A DNA stretch of 20,992 nucleotides from a virus. The stretch is from the IMG/VR virus record IMGVR_UViG_3300008448_000807, positions 1-20,992 of that record, one strand, 5' to 3'. The translations under genes were made by a program, and so were the position numbers. Every line of letters starts with the position of its first letter. Positions within the stretch are counted from its first letter, which is position 1. The notes beneath the pieces are model-generated. The model did no database searches, had not been told where the DNA came from, and saw nothing but the letters and a program-made list of their open reading frames with translations. Below, one piece after another: positions 1 through 8,118 of this stretch.

Positions 1-615
1 GAGACAGTCATTGCCGTCGGCCCGCAGTTTAAGAACTATGCCGAGGACAATGGGATATTCCACGGCGCGTACGGTCGCAGAACCAATGGCCAGTACGACT
101 ACGCGATCGAGAAACTGAAGAACGATCGCGACACACGGCAGGCTGTTGTCACCATCTGGAACCCAGAGTACGACAACCAAGAAGGTAAGAGAGACTACCC
201 GTGCACTGTCCTCCATCAGTTTAGAATCAGAGACAACAAACTAAACATGAGCGTGTACATGCGATCGAACGACGTGTGGCTAGGAGCAGCGTATGACTTC
301 TTCCAGTTTACGAGGGTTCAACTCGCGATGTGTAGCGTGCTTGGCGTTGAGCCTGGCGCATACGCTCATCATGTTGGGTCTTTGCACATTTACGAGTCAA
401 ACTACGCGGCCGCGAACAACCTTAAGAAAACCGACAAGGTTGAAGCAGTGCCGCCTATCTACGGTGATACGTGGGATGAAGTCAAAGACTCGGCAATAGC
501 GATCCTGAACTCTGTAAAAGATCACAGTTTGTTGGACTCTCTTTCTTCGCAGGAGCGGTGGTATGCTAGTGCCATGATCACAGCGATCGAAAAGAACAAA
601 AGAAAAGAGGCGTGA
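1..615 (+). CDS. Thymidylate synthase family protein, probably dCMP hydroxymethylase-like (5' truncated)
   Basis: The reading frame is open from base 1, so the start lies outside the window; 204 C-terminal residues are visible. Family features seen: an AYG.R segment, TRQAVVTIW, the nucleophile motif YPCT with Cys at fragment residue 68, the MRSND phosphate-binding segment at residues 87-91, and GSLHIYE with His129 and Tyr131. These enzymes transfer a one-carbon unit from methylene-tetrahydrofolate to C5 of a pyrimidine nucleotide. At fragment residue 99 (LGAAYDFF) there is Asp where dUMP-specific synthases have Asn (E. coli N177). T4 dCMP hydroxymethylase also has Asp there and shares the MRSNDV and VGSLH context. 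The family is secure. dCMP specificity and hydroxymethyl rather than methyl transfer are inferred. Its stop overlaps the next ATG by one base. Confidence 0.9.
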   Translation, partial: ETVIAVGPQFKNYAEDNGIFHGAYGRRTNGQYDYAIEKLKNDRDTRQAVVTIWNPEYDNQEGKRDYPCTVLHQFRIRDNKLNMSVYMRSNDVWLGAAYDFFQFTRVQLAMCSVLGVEPGAYAHHVGSLHIYESNYAAANNLKKTDKVEAVPPIYGDTWDEVKDSAIAILNSVKDHSLLDSLSSQERWYASAMITAIEKNKRKEA

Positions 616-803
616 TGAGTGGCGATTGGGATGACGAATACTCTTCACCGATGAAGGAAGCCGCGGTGAGTATGCACGAAATGTACCTCACCTTGCGTGA
701 AGCCGGATTCTCCAGACGGGACGGTCTTGAGCTTATCGCCAAGATGCTAATCACAGGCATTGCAGAAGCCTCGATAGAAGACGACGAAGATGACGAAGAT
801 TGA
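615..803 (+). CDS. Small acidic phage protein, unknown function
   Basis: A 62-residue protein whose ATG overlaps the TGA of the upstream gene (TGATG), a translational coupling arrangement. A GTG three bases upstream could also serve. The middle is a predicted helical pair (MHEMYLTLREAGF, then LELIAKMLITGI) resembling small hypothetical proteins common in actinobacteriophages with an E-x-y-x-x-L-x-x-A-G-F core. The last ten residues are almost all Asp and Glu. No catalytic motif or membrane segment is visible. It sits between two nucleotide-metabolism genes and ends in another one-base overlap, so it is probably co-expressed with them, but its role is not recognisable. Confidence 0.7.
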   Translation: MSGDWDDEYSSPMKEAAVSMHEMYLTLREAGFSRRDGLELIAKMLITGIAEASIEDDEDDED

Positions 804-1285
804 TGGACGATACAAGACCTTCTTGGGATGAGACATGGCTTGCAGTAGCCGAAACTATTGGGCTTAGATCTCGATGCTCGCGCGCGCAGTTAGGCGCCGT
901 GATTGTTTCTAGCGAGCAAAGAATCTGCGCAACAGGTTACAACGGCCCTGCGGCTGATTGGCCTGAACAAGGTACGTGCAGTCTGTGGTGCCCTCGAGCA
1001 AGAGGTGAAGCCCCGCTAGACAATATGTATGATGCTTGCCCAGCGATTCACGCTGAGGCAAACGCGTTGCTATATGTAGACCGCTCGAGTGTCGCCGGTG
1101 GGACACTCTACGTGACGAGCGCTCCGTGCATGCAGTGCGCTAAGTTGATAACAAACTCTGGTCTTGCGCGCGTCGTATGCAGACTGCGTTCTGCCGATCT
1201 ACATCGTAGACCGTACGACGTGTTTGAGTATCTAAAGAAGTGTAAGATCGAACTAACAGTAGTTAAGGACGACGACGTTGAGTGA
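803..1285 (+). CDS. dCMP deaminase
   Basis: A 160-residue zinc-dependent deaminase that would convert dCMP to dUMP, feeding thymidylate synthesis. The zinc and proton-shuttle motif HAE is at residues 83-85 and the second zinc motif PCMQC at 108-112. The N-terminal substrate segment includes AQLGAVIV and CATGYNGP, typical of ComEB/T4 Cd-type deoxycytidylate deaminases. Two extra cysteines (59 and 63) precede the HAE motif, as in enzymes with a structural zinc. The ATG at 803 overlaps the preceding TGA by one base; a TTG three bases upstream is less likely. Next to a dCMP hydroxymethylase-like enzyme, the two would share dCMP as a substrate. Confidence 0.93.
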   Translation: MDDTRPSWDETWLAVAETIGLRSRCSRAQLGAVIVSSEQRICATGYNGPAADWPEQGTCSLWCPRARGEAPLDNMYDACPAIHAEANALLYVDRSSVAGGTLYVTSAPCMQCAKLITNSGLARVVCRLRSADLHRRPYDVFEYLKKCKIELTVVKDDDVE

Positions 1286-3101
1286 CAACGACCTTTCAAA
1301 TGTGCAACTGCACCTTGTTGACAACGTGCAGAAGGCACAGGATTTTCTGCACTGGCTTGGGCAGAGAAGACCGTACAACGCTATCTCGGTAGACACTGAA
1401 ACCGGTGAGCTGCCCGGAAACCCAAGAGATCACGCACTGTCGCCGTGGCACGGCCGTCTTCGTCTCGTGCAGGTTGGTGATGGTGAGCAGGGCTGGTCGA
1501 TCCCGTGGGACGAGTGGTCGGGCGTTTTCTACGAGGCAATGGACAAGTTTGACGGTCCGTTGATCTGCCATAACATCGCGTTCGAGGCGCGCTGGTTTGA
1601 TGTTCAGTCCCGATGGGATATTCCGTGGCATCGTGCACACGACACGATGATTATGGCACACGTTGTTGACCCGCTTGGGTCTGGCGCTCTAAAGCGTCTT
1701 GCCGCTCTTCACATCGACAGTCGCGCAGTTGCTCTACAAGAGACACTCGACACTGAACTAGTTAAGAACGGGTGGACGTGGGGGACGGTTCCCACTAACT
1801 TTACGCCATACTGGTCGTACGGCGCTCTTGACTGCGTTTTGACAACTCGTCTGTGGGAGATGTTCTATAAGCAGTGCGGGCCTGACGGTCCGTATCAGCG
1901 CGCGTACGAGCTTGAGATGGCGACACGCAAGATCGTGACGCGCATGGAAATCAACGGTGCACGAGTTGATCTTGACTACTCACAGAGAAAGTACGATGAA
2001 CTTACAGCGTACACTGAATCTGTCAAGAAGTGGGCGAAGGACACGTATGGCGGAGTGTCTATTACGAGCAACGTTCAGTTGGTCCGCCTGTTTGAGTCAC
2101 TTGGCGCAGAGATCACCGAGTTCACGCCTACAGGTCAGAAGTCATGCACTAAGGACCAGTTGAAGATCCTTGCTCGTGACGGAAATGCTGAAGTGTCTAC
2201 TCTTGCTGACACCGTTCTTAAACAGCGCAAAGCTGACAAACTTGCTGGCACGTACTTCTCTAATTTTCTTACAGAGTCTATTGACGGCATCGTTCACCCA
2301 TCGGTGAAAACTCTCGGTGCTCGTACTTCTCGTATGTCGATCACAAACCCGGCGCTACAAACGTTGCCTAAGGGCGACGATGTTGTGCGCCGCGCCTTCA
2401 TCCCTAAGGACGATGATCATGTGATTATCACGAGCGACCTTGACCAGGTCGAGTTCCGTATGTTTGCGAGTCTGTCGAATGACACCAACCTCATCAATCT
2501 GTTTCATCTTGCCGATGCGACAGGGTCCGACCCGTTCACCGAGATTGGTCGTGAGGTCTACAACGATCCGGGGATGCAGAAATCAGACAAGCGTCGTGGT
2601 CTGATCAAGAGCATGATCTACGGTCGCCTGTACGGCGCTGGCGTTGCTAAGCAAGCGTTGACAGCCGGCGTTGCTGAGATTCAAATGAAGCAAACATCTG
2701 ACGCGTTCGACAACAGATTCCCGGGAATGTCATACTTCCAGAGACAGATAGAAGACATCGGGATGCGAAGACTCAAGTCGGAAGGCCAAGGCTACGTCTA
2801 CACGTGGACTGGTCGCAGATTGCCGTGCGACGAAGGAAGAGTCTACACGCTTGTCAACTATCTCATTCAAGGTGGAGCTGCAGAGGTTTTTAAGTCGAAT
2901 CTTGTAAAGCTCGACCAAGCAGATCTGACAGAAATGTTGATCGTCCCGGTGCACGACGAGATCGTGCTGCAGGCCCCTCGAGAAGATGCTGAGGAGATCA
3001 AGCAACTTGTTAGACAGTGTATGACAACAACCGACGGTTGGGCAGTGCCGCTTACCGCTGACGTTGATGGCCCGCTTGAGACATGGGGTGACAAGTACTG
3101 A
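1278..3101 (+). CDS. Family A DNA polymerase with 3'-5' exonuclease domain
   Basis: A 607-residue replicative polymerase of the Pol I/T7 type without a 5' nuclease domain. Exonuclease motifs: DTE at 39-41, ICHNIAFEARWFD around 96-108, and YGALD at 181-185. Polymerase motifs: A is DLDQVEFR at 387-394, B is RRGLIKSMIYGRLYG at 439-453, and C is HDE at 559-561, so both activities look intact. The residue equivalent to E. coli F762 is Tyr448, as in T7 polymerase. The start is TTG at 1278, eight bases before the upstream stop ends, supported by AAGGA at 1265-1269. No earlier in-frame start gives a better ribosome site. The length is within the usual phage range. Confidence 0.97.
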   Translation: MSDNDLSNVQLHLVDNVQKAQDFLHWLGQRRPYNAISVDTETGELPGNPRDHALSPWHGRLRLVQVGDGEQGWSIPWDEWSGVFYEAMDKFDGPLICHNIAFEARWFDVQSRWDIPWHRAHDTMIMAHVVDPLGSGALKRLAALHIDSRAVALQETLDTELVKNGWTWGTVPTNFTPYWSYGALDCVLTTRLWEMFYKQCGPDGPYQRAYELEMATRKIVTRMEINGARVDLDYSQRKYDELTAYTESVKKWAKDTYGGVSITSNVQLVRLFESLGAEITEFTPTGQKSCTKDQLKILARDGNAEVSTLADTVLKQRKADKLAGTYFSNFLTESIDGIVHPSVKTLGARTSRMSITNPALQTLPKGDDVVRRAFIPKDDDHVIITSDLDQVEFRMFASLSNDTNLINLFHLADATGSDPFTEIGREVYNDPGMQKSDKRRGLIKSMIYGRLYGAGVAKQALTAGVAEIQMKQTSDAFDNRFPGMSYFQRQIEDIGMRRLKSEGQGYVYTWTGRRLPCDEGRVYTLVNYLIQGGAAEVFKSNLVKLDQADLTEMLIVPVHDEIVLQAPREDAEEIKQLVRQCMTTTDGWAVPLTADVDGPLETWGDKY

Positions 3102-3421
3102 TGAACCGATACCTTGAAATGGCTCTAGGGGTCGCCTCGAAGAGCAAGTGCAGACATAAGCACGGTTGTGTGGTTGTTCGTGACGGGCGGATCGTTTCGA
3201 CGTCGACGAATAAGAAGATCGGTGACCCAGCGACGGCGTGGCGAACATCTCATGTTCATGCCGAATTTGCTGCTATCACCGCCGCAGGTTCTCTTGCGGT
3301 CGGGTCGAACGTCTATATTGCCAGAATAGCCGCAGATGGGTCTCCGGCTCCGTCGAAGCCGTGTAAGAAGTGCGAAAGTATACTGTTAAGGTCGAAGGTG
3401 GCAAGGGTGGTGTGGACATGA
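3101..3421 (+). CDS. Second cytidine/deoxycytidylate deaminase-fold protein
   Basis: A short (106-residue) zinc-dependent deaminase-fold protein. It has HAE at residues 53-55 and PCKKC at 87-91, the complete metal and proton-shuttle set, preceded by a strand-rich segment (CRHKHGCVVVRDG) that matches the start of the fold. It is shorter than a canonical dCMP deaminase and lacks the extra cysteines of the upstream one, so substrate is uncertain: a nucleoside, a nucleotide or a base in nucleic acid. The ATG overlaps the polymerase stop by one base and the end overlaps the resolvase gene by four, so it belongs to the same operon. Confidence 0.85.
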   Translation: MNRYLEMALGVASKSKCRHKHGCVVVRDGRIVSTSTNKKIGDPATAWRTSHVHAEFAAITAAGSLAVGSNVYIARIAADGSPAPSKPCKKCESILLRSKVARVVWT

Positions 3422-3882
3422 GGTTTATTTTGGCTGTTGACCCTGGAAAGAAGAGCGGCGTCGCTTTGATTTCCTATGAGAGCGGCCTAGAACCGCGCCT
3501 CTTGGCCTCCGGCGAGTTTCTTATGGAAGAATACCATACTCCGATTCTTGGGGCCATTAGCACAGCCAAACTGGCTGGCGCACAGTTAGATATCGTCTGT
3601 GAGAGGTTCACAATTAACGCTCAGACGGTAAAAAATTCTCAGGCGCCGTTTAGCCTCGAGCAGATCGGCATCTTAAAGTATCTGATGCTCAGCAACGACA
3701 TTGACCCTGGTACTTTGCTGTTTCAGTCACCGTCTGACGCTAAGAAGATGTTTGACAACAGCGCACTGAAGAAACTCGACCTTTGGCATCGTGGTGGAGA
3801 AGGTCACGCGCTGGACGCGATACGCCACGGTCTTCTGCGTCTAGTGAAGATCGGTTGGGCGCCATTGCGGCTCCTTGAGTGA
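3418..3882 (+). CDS. RuvC-like Holliday junction resolvase/endonuclease
   Basis: A 154-residue RNase H-fold nuclease that would cut branched DNA during replication or packaging. It opens with a beta strand and DPGKKSGVAL (Asp8), has a second acidic residue in VCERF (Glu62), and ends its core with GEGHALDAIRHG (His130, Asp133), the RuvC-like catalytic pattern. The start chosen is ATG at 3418, which overlaps the upstream stop as ATGA; an upstream in-frame GTG at 3370 would add 16 residues that match nothing in the fold. It is the last gene before an 86-base gap with a promoter-like sequence, so it probably ends this transcription unit. Confidence 0.8.
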   Translation: MRFILAVDPGKKSGVALISYESGLEPRLLASGEFLMEEYHTPILGAISTAKLAGAQLDIVCERFTINAQTVKNSQAPFSLEQIGILKYLMLSNDIDPGTLLFQSPSDAKKMFDNSALKKLDLWHRGGEGHALDAIRHGLLRLVKIGWAPLRLLE

Positions 3883-3909
3883 ACATACTAAGAAAAAATT
3901 GCATGCGTG

Positions 3910-3939
3910 AAGACATTTCCGCTTAGTATGTGATACAGT
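3910..3939 (+). promoter_or_regulatory. Candidate promoter upstream of the helicase operon
   Basis: In the 86-base gap after the resolvase gene there is an extended -10-like TGATACAGT (3931-3939) and, 18 bases before its hexamer, AAGACA (3910-3915), which matches four of six positions of TTGACA. GCGTG and TTTCCGC lie nearby, and the same words precede the -10 at 13512-13520. A ribosome site (AAGAGG, 3957-3962) precedes the GTG start at 3969. No experimental support. Confidence 0.4.
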
Positions 3940-3968
3940 GACAGATAACGAACGACAAGAGGTGTTGA

Positions 3969-5771
3969 GTGCCAGTTGATGTAGAGCTTAATGATTCGGG
4001 TGAACACATCCGTATCGAGACCGAATGGCGATACAAAGAATTATGCAAGGGGATCCCGGGTGCGACCTGGTCTGCAGCCGACAAGGCGTGGCGGGCGCCG
4101 CTCGGCTGGTCAACATGCCTTGCACTGCGATCGGTCTTCAAGACTGAGCTGCGCATCGGACCAAGACTTGCCGAGTGGGCTACAACCGAACTCAACACAC
4201 GAGTGACGCCCTGCAACGAACTGCGCGAACTTGAGACAGCAGACGGCGACGAGGCGTTGTTCCCTCACCAGCGCGCTGGAGTAAAGTTTCTTGCCGCTGC
4301 CCGTCGCGCATTGCTTGCCGACGAGCCAGGCCTTGGTAAGACAGCGCAAACAATTCGCGCGTTGAAGGAACTAAAAGACAGAGGCGAAGACGTATTCCCA
4401 GCGCTCATCGTGTGCCCTAACACGCTCAAGAAGAACTGGAGACGCGAGTTTGGAATGTGGTGGCCTGGTGTAAACGTCCAGGTCATCAGCGGATCAGCGA
4501 CACAGCGACGTAAACAATTTGCCGAAGAAAACGTTGATGTATACGTCATCAACTGGGAGTCGTTGCGCACGCACTCACGTCTTGCTAGTTACGGGTCCGT
4601 TGCGTTGGCGCGCTGTGTTGAATGCGGCGGCCACGATGAAAAGGTCTCGGAAAATCGCTGTGAGGTTCACGTGCGTGAACTAAACAAGATCGACTTCAAG
4701 GCCGTTGTCGCCGATGAGATTCACCGTTCAAAGGAACCGAAGAGCAAGCAGACACGCGCGCTGTGGGCGGCCACAGGAAAAGCTGACATTCGCTTTGCGC
4801 TGACAGGAACACCGATCGCTAACAACGTTCTAGACCTATGGCCGATTCTGCATTGGCTGTCGCCAAATGAATGGCCTAGCAAGACGCGCTGGATCGATCG
4901 CATGGTTGACACTATGTTGAACGCGTTTGGTGGAATGATGGTGCTAGGCGTCAAGCCGCATATGCACGATGAGTTCTACGCGGCTATCAACCCACGGATG
5001 CGCAGAATGCTTAAGGCAAAGGTGCTACCGTGGTTGCCGCCAGTGATCAAGGAACGTCGCGACGTAGAAATGTCTACAAAGCAGAAAAAGGCGTACGAGC
5101 AAATGCGTGACGTCATGATCGCGCAGTTGGAAGGTGGCGAGGCGCTAACTGCTCCAAGCCCTCTTACGCAGGCGACGCGTCTGCTACAGTTTGCCAGTTC
5201 ATACGCTATGGTTGACGTAGACGAGTTTACGGGCGAGATCGCCGTCAAACTGTCAGAGCCATCGTGCAAGGTTGACGCGTTGATGGACGACATCGACGCT
5301 GGCGACTTTGGAGATGACTCGGTTGCCGTCTGCGCCGTATCACGTCAGCTCATCGAACTTCTCAGCGCCCGCCTTGAGAAAGCAAAGATCCCGCACGGAC
5401 TAATCACTGGTGCACAAACAGAAGAAGAGCGCCAAAAGGCTATCGATGATTTTCAGAATGGAAGAATCAAGTGGATTCTTTTCACGGCGCAAGCCGGAGG
5501 TGTCGGCGTTACATTGACAGCGGCTCGCAGACTCATCATGCTTCAGCGTCCGTGGTCACTTGTCGATTACAAACAGGCTCTTGACCGCGTGCACAGAATC
5601 GGTAGCGAGATCCACGACTCCATCGTGATCACCGACTACGTCACTGACGGGACGATCGAGGAGCGCGTTATTCAGGTTCTAGATACCAAGGCCGACAACT
5701 TCGAGCAAATCGTACGAGACAAAGACCAACTTCTCAAGATGTTGAGAGACGACAAGACAGGATCACTGTGA
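3969..5771 (+). CDS. SNF2-family (SMARCAL1/HARP-like) DNA helicase/translocase
   Basis: A 600-residue superfamily 2 ATPase likely acting in fork remodelling or annealing. Residues 1-80 resemble a HARP-like DNA-binding segment. Helicase motifs: FPHQRAGVKFL near 98-108, Walker A DEPGLGKT at 118-125, Ia IVCPNTLKKNW near 147-157, DEIH at 249-252, LTGTP at 278-282, and near the C terminus QAGGVGVTLT and QALDRVHRIG (motifs V and VI). A cysteine-rich insert (C216, C219, C231, H234) just before motif II could bind zinc. The start is GTG at 3969 with AAGAGG six bases upstream. Its stop overlaps the nuclease start as GTGA. Confidence 0.93.
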   Translation: MPVDVELNDSGEHIRIETEWRYKELCKGIPGATWSAADKAWRAPLGWSTCLALRSVFKTELRIGPRLAEWATTELNTRVTPCNELRELETADGDEALFPHQRAGVKFLAAARRALLADEPGLGKTAQTIRALKELKDRGEDVFPALIVCPNTLKKNWRREFGMWWPGVNVQVISGSATQRRKQFAEENVDVYVINWESLRTHSRLASYGSVALARCVECGGHDEKVSENRCEVHVRELNKIDFKAVVADEIHRSKEPKSKQTRALWAATGKADIRFALTGTPIANNVLDLWPILHWLSPNEWPSKTRWIDRMVDTMLNAFGGMMVLGVKPHMHDEFYAAINPRMRRMLKAKVLPWLPPVIKERRDVEMSTKQKKAYEQMRDVMIAQLEGGEALTAPSPLTQATRLLQFASSYAMVDVDEFTGEIAVKLSEPSCKVDALMDDIDAGDFGDDSVAVCAVSRQLIELLSARLEKAKIPHGLITGAQTEEERQKAIDDFQNGRIKWILFTAQAGGVGVTLTAARRLIMLQRPWSLVDYKQALDRVHRIGSEIHDSIVITDYVTDGTIEERVIQVLDTKADNFEQIVRDKDQLLKMLRDDKTGSL

Positions 5772-6727
5772 CAATCAACGAAACTCCGGTTGAGCTCCGC
5801 CGCGAGCCACTGAGAATCTCCAACTCAGAGATTCAGACATTCAAAGACTGCAGAAGAAAGTGGTGGCTAAACTACTACCGCAGACTTCAGCCGCAGACGC
5901 AAAACTTCACCGGCGCTCTTGCGCTCGGTTCGCGAGTTCACTCTGCGCTTGACATGTACTACTCGACTGGTACTCCATTGCTCGAGGCGTACGCTCACTT
6001 CGTACAGCTCGACAAGAAGGCGCTCATGGAAAGCTTCCGTGACACCATGGAACTCGAGACAGAAGCCGAACTCGGCAGAATCATGCTCGAGGGTTACCTT
6101 GACTGGGTCAACGAAAACGGTATCGACGCTGATCTTGAGATGATCTCGACAGAAGAAATCATCACCATGCCTATGTTTGAAGGCAGGGTAGAACTTCAAG
6201 GTAAACTTGACATGCGTGTTCGCCGTAAGGCAGATGGTGTTCGCATGTTCCGCGACTTCAAGACTGTTGGCGGATCATTCACCGAGTTCGCTGCACTAGC
6301 GCACATGAACGAGCAGATCTTGACATACATGCTTCTTGAGGCGGCGCAGAACAAGGAAGGCGAGCGCAGTGAAGGTGGCATCTTTACGATGCTGAAAAAG
6401 GTCAAGCGCACCGCCAACGCAAAGCCGCCGTTCTACGATCAGATCGAGGTTCGACACAACACCTTTGCGTTGAGAGCGTTTTGGAACAGAATTCATGGTA
6501 CCGTAGGCGACATGCTCGCGGTGCGAGACGCATTGGACGAAGGACAAGATCATCACTTTGTTGCATACCCTCGGCCAAGCCGTGATTGCAAATGGAAGTG
6601 CCAGTTCTTTGCAGTGTGCCCGTTGTTTGACGACGGTAGCGCTGCAGAGCACGCGATCGCTGAGCTGTATACGCAAGGCGATCCGTATAAGTATTACGAA
6701 TCAACAGAGATGAAAGGAAGTGAATGA
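5768..6727 (+). CDS. PD-(D/E)XK nuclease, RecB/Cas4-like with predicted Fe-S cluster
   Basis: A 319-residue exonuclease-like protein. It begins with the family hallmark S-x-S-x-I-x-x-F-x-x-C-R-x-K-W at residues 18-32. The nuclease core shows GKLD at 145-148, DFKT at 163-166 and a QxxxY motif (QILTY) at 183-187. Four cysteines fit the AddB/Cas4 iron-sulfur arrangement: C28 near the N terminus, then C274, C278 and C284. It could resect DNA ends for the recombination proteins downstream. Nothing suggests a CRISPR role, as there is no array or cas1. The start is GTG at 5768, four bases inside the helicase gene; the end overlaps the ATPase gene as ATGA. Confidence 0.92.
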   Translation: MTINETPVELRREPLRISNSEIQTFKDCRRKWWLNYYRRLQPQTQNFTGALALGSRVHSALDMYYSTGTPLLEAYAHFVQLDKKALMESFRDTMELETEAELGRIMLEGYLDWVNENGIDADLEMISTEEIITMPMFEGRVELQGKLDMRVRRKADGVRMFRDFKTVGGSFTEFAALAHMNEQILTYMLLEAAQNKEGERSEGGIFTMLKKVKRTANAKPPFYDQIEVRHNTFALRAFWNRIHGTVGDMLAVRDALDEGQDHHFVAYPRPSRDCKWKCQFFAVCPLFDDGSAAEHAIAELYTQGDPYKYYESTEMKGSE

Positions 6728-7485
6728 CCATGAGTGGAGTACAGCGATCGCTTACCCTCATGGTGTATGGTGAATCAAAGGTCGGAAAGTCGACGTTTGC
6801 AGTCACCGCACCATACCCGCGTCTAATGCTTGACGTTGAAGGTGGGCACAGGTTCCTACCTATCAACGTCAAGTACTGGGACCCGTTGCGCGAGGAGCCG
6901 CCTGCGGCTGACGGAACGTGGGACACCTGCGTTGTCAACGTCACCGAGTACGATACGGTTCTCAAGGCGTACCAGTGGCTTCAGATCGGACGCCATCAGT
7001 TCAAATCATTGATCATCGACTCGGTTTCTGAGTTGCAGGTCAAGTGCATGGACAACATCGCGGGAACAAATCAGATGCAGATGCAACAGTGGGGCGAACT
7101 TCTTCGCCACATGGGCGCGTTGCTTCGCGATCTTCGCGACCTGACAATGCACGCCACCAATCCGCTGGAAGCCGTCGTGCTGACAGCTATGGCGCGTCAA
7201 GGTCAGGACGGGCGTTACCGTCCGTACCTTCAGGGTCAACTTGCAATTCAGGCTCCGTATTTCTACGACATCCTCGGCGCTATCAACGTCGAAGAGTTCA
7301 ACAATCCGGACCCGACACAAGGACCCTACAAAGCTCGCCGTATGTACGTCGAGCGCACCAACCAGTACGAGGCCGGCGAGCGCGTTCAAGGCCGCCTCGG
7401 TAAGATCGTCGAGCAAGGCGACCTCAGCGTCGAACGAATGCTCGATATCGTTTTCGGACCTCGTCCGGATCAGCAAGCAAAGTAA
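6724..7485 (+). CDS. Sak4-like RecA-fold ATPase (AAA_24 type)
   Basis: A 253-residue single-domain P-loop ATPase. Walker A is GESKVGKST at residues 16-24 and Walker B is LIIDS at 96-100, followed by a Ser/Glu-containing sensor segment. The size and position between an exonuclease and an SSB-like gene are typical of phage Sak4 recombinases, which anneal or exchange single strands with a partner SSB. The start at 6724 overlaps the nuclease stop as ATGA and has GAAAGGAAG just upstream; a second in-frame ATG at 6730 is possible. Confidence 0.88.
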   Translation: MTMSGVQRSLTLMVYGESKVGKSTFAVTAPYPRLMLDVEGGHRFLPINVKYWDPLREEPPAADGTWDTCVVNVTEYDTVLKAYQWLQIGRHQFKSLIIDSVSELQVKCMDNIAGTNQMQMQQWGELLRHMGALLRDLRDLTMHATNPLEAVVLTAMARQGQDGRYRPYLQGQLAIQAPYFYDILGAINVEEFNNPDPTQGPYKARRMYVERTNQYEAGERVQGRLGKIVEQGDLSVERMLDIVFGPRPDQQAK

Positions 7486-7513
7486 CCAACACAGAAAGAC
7501 ATAGGTAAACACA

Positions 7514-8101
7514 ATGAGCACACTTAATTGGGGTGACCTCGTCAAGGAGGCAGGTGACGTCGGTGGGTACGACCCGCTGCCCGACGGCGACTACGACCTC
7601 GTGATCGTCGAGGCACAGGCTAAGGCCACTCAGACCGGCAAGACGATGTTCGCCGTCAAGGCGCAGGTCACGACAGGGGCGCACGCAAAGCGTCTCGTGT
7701 GGGACAACCTGGTGGTCTCGACCGACAACCCGAACGCGCTCGGAATCTTCTTCCGTAAGATGAACGCGCTCGGTCTCGGCAAGGACTACTTCGCGACCAA
7801 TCCGACCAACGCACAGATCGAGCAGACCCTCAAGGGTCGTAGCTTCCGCGCGCAGGTTGGTAGCCGCACCTGGCAGGGACAGAAGAAGAACGAGATCAAG
7901 ACGTACTACTCGATCCCGACAGCGTCCGCTCCTGTTCCGCCGATGGCTGCAGCTCCGGCACCGGCCCCCGCGCCCGCTCCGGCACCTGCCCCGGCGCCTG
8001 CACCAGTTGCAGCGCCCGCTCCGGCTCCTGCTCCGGAAGCCGCCCCGGCTCCCGTCGCCGCCGAGGTTCAGACACAGACACCGCCGGCCGCTCCGTTCTG
8101 A
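7514..8101 (+). CDS. Single-strand DNA-binding-like protein with Pro/Ala-rich tail
   Basis: A 195-residue protein. Residues 1-135 form a compact beta-rich domain (PDGDYDLVIVEA, then KTMFAVKAQV, then YYSIP) like the DUF669-type proteins that serve as phage SSB next to Sak4 ATPases. Residues 138-195 are a low-complexity Pro/Ala tail ending in Pro-Phe. Host SSBs also carry disordered tails ending in Pro-Phe that recruit partners, but here the usual acidic residues before the tip are missing. Base use is more GC-rich and codon choice stronger than in the neighbours, consistent with high expression. A strong hairpin follows the stop. Confidence 0.75.
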   Translation: MSTLNWGDLVKEAGDVGGYDPLPDGDYDLVIVEAQAKATQTGKTMFAVKAQVTTGAHAKRLVWDNLVVSTDNPNALGIFFRKMNALGLGKDYFATNPTNAQIEQTLKGRSFRAQVGSRTWQGQKKNEIKTYYSIPTASAPVPPMAAAPAPAPAPAPAPAPAPAPVAAPAPAPAPEAAPAPVAAEVQTQTPPAAPF

Positions 8102-8118
8102 CGAGCCGCTGTTCTCTA

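Noticed and set aside
2730-3248. Long open frame on the minus strand opposite the polymerase end
   Set aside because: It lies opposite conserved polymerase and deaminase motifs, has no family features and no ribosome site; it is a shadow frame.
3370-3417. Upstream GTG start for the resolvase gene
   Set aside because: The extra residues overlap the deaminase end and do not belong to the RuvC-like fold; the ATGA at 3418 is the more likely start.
5768-6727. Cas4 from a CRISPR system
   Set aside because: Cas4-like motifs and Fe-S cysteines are present, but there is no array or other cas gene; it sits in a phage recombination block.
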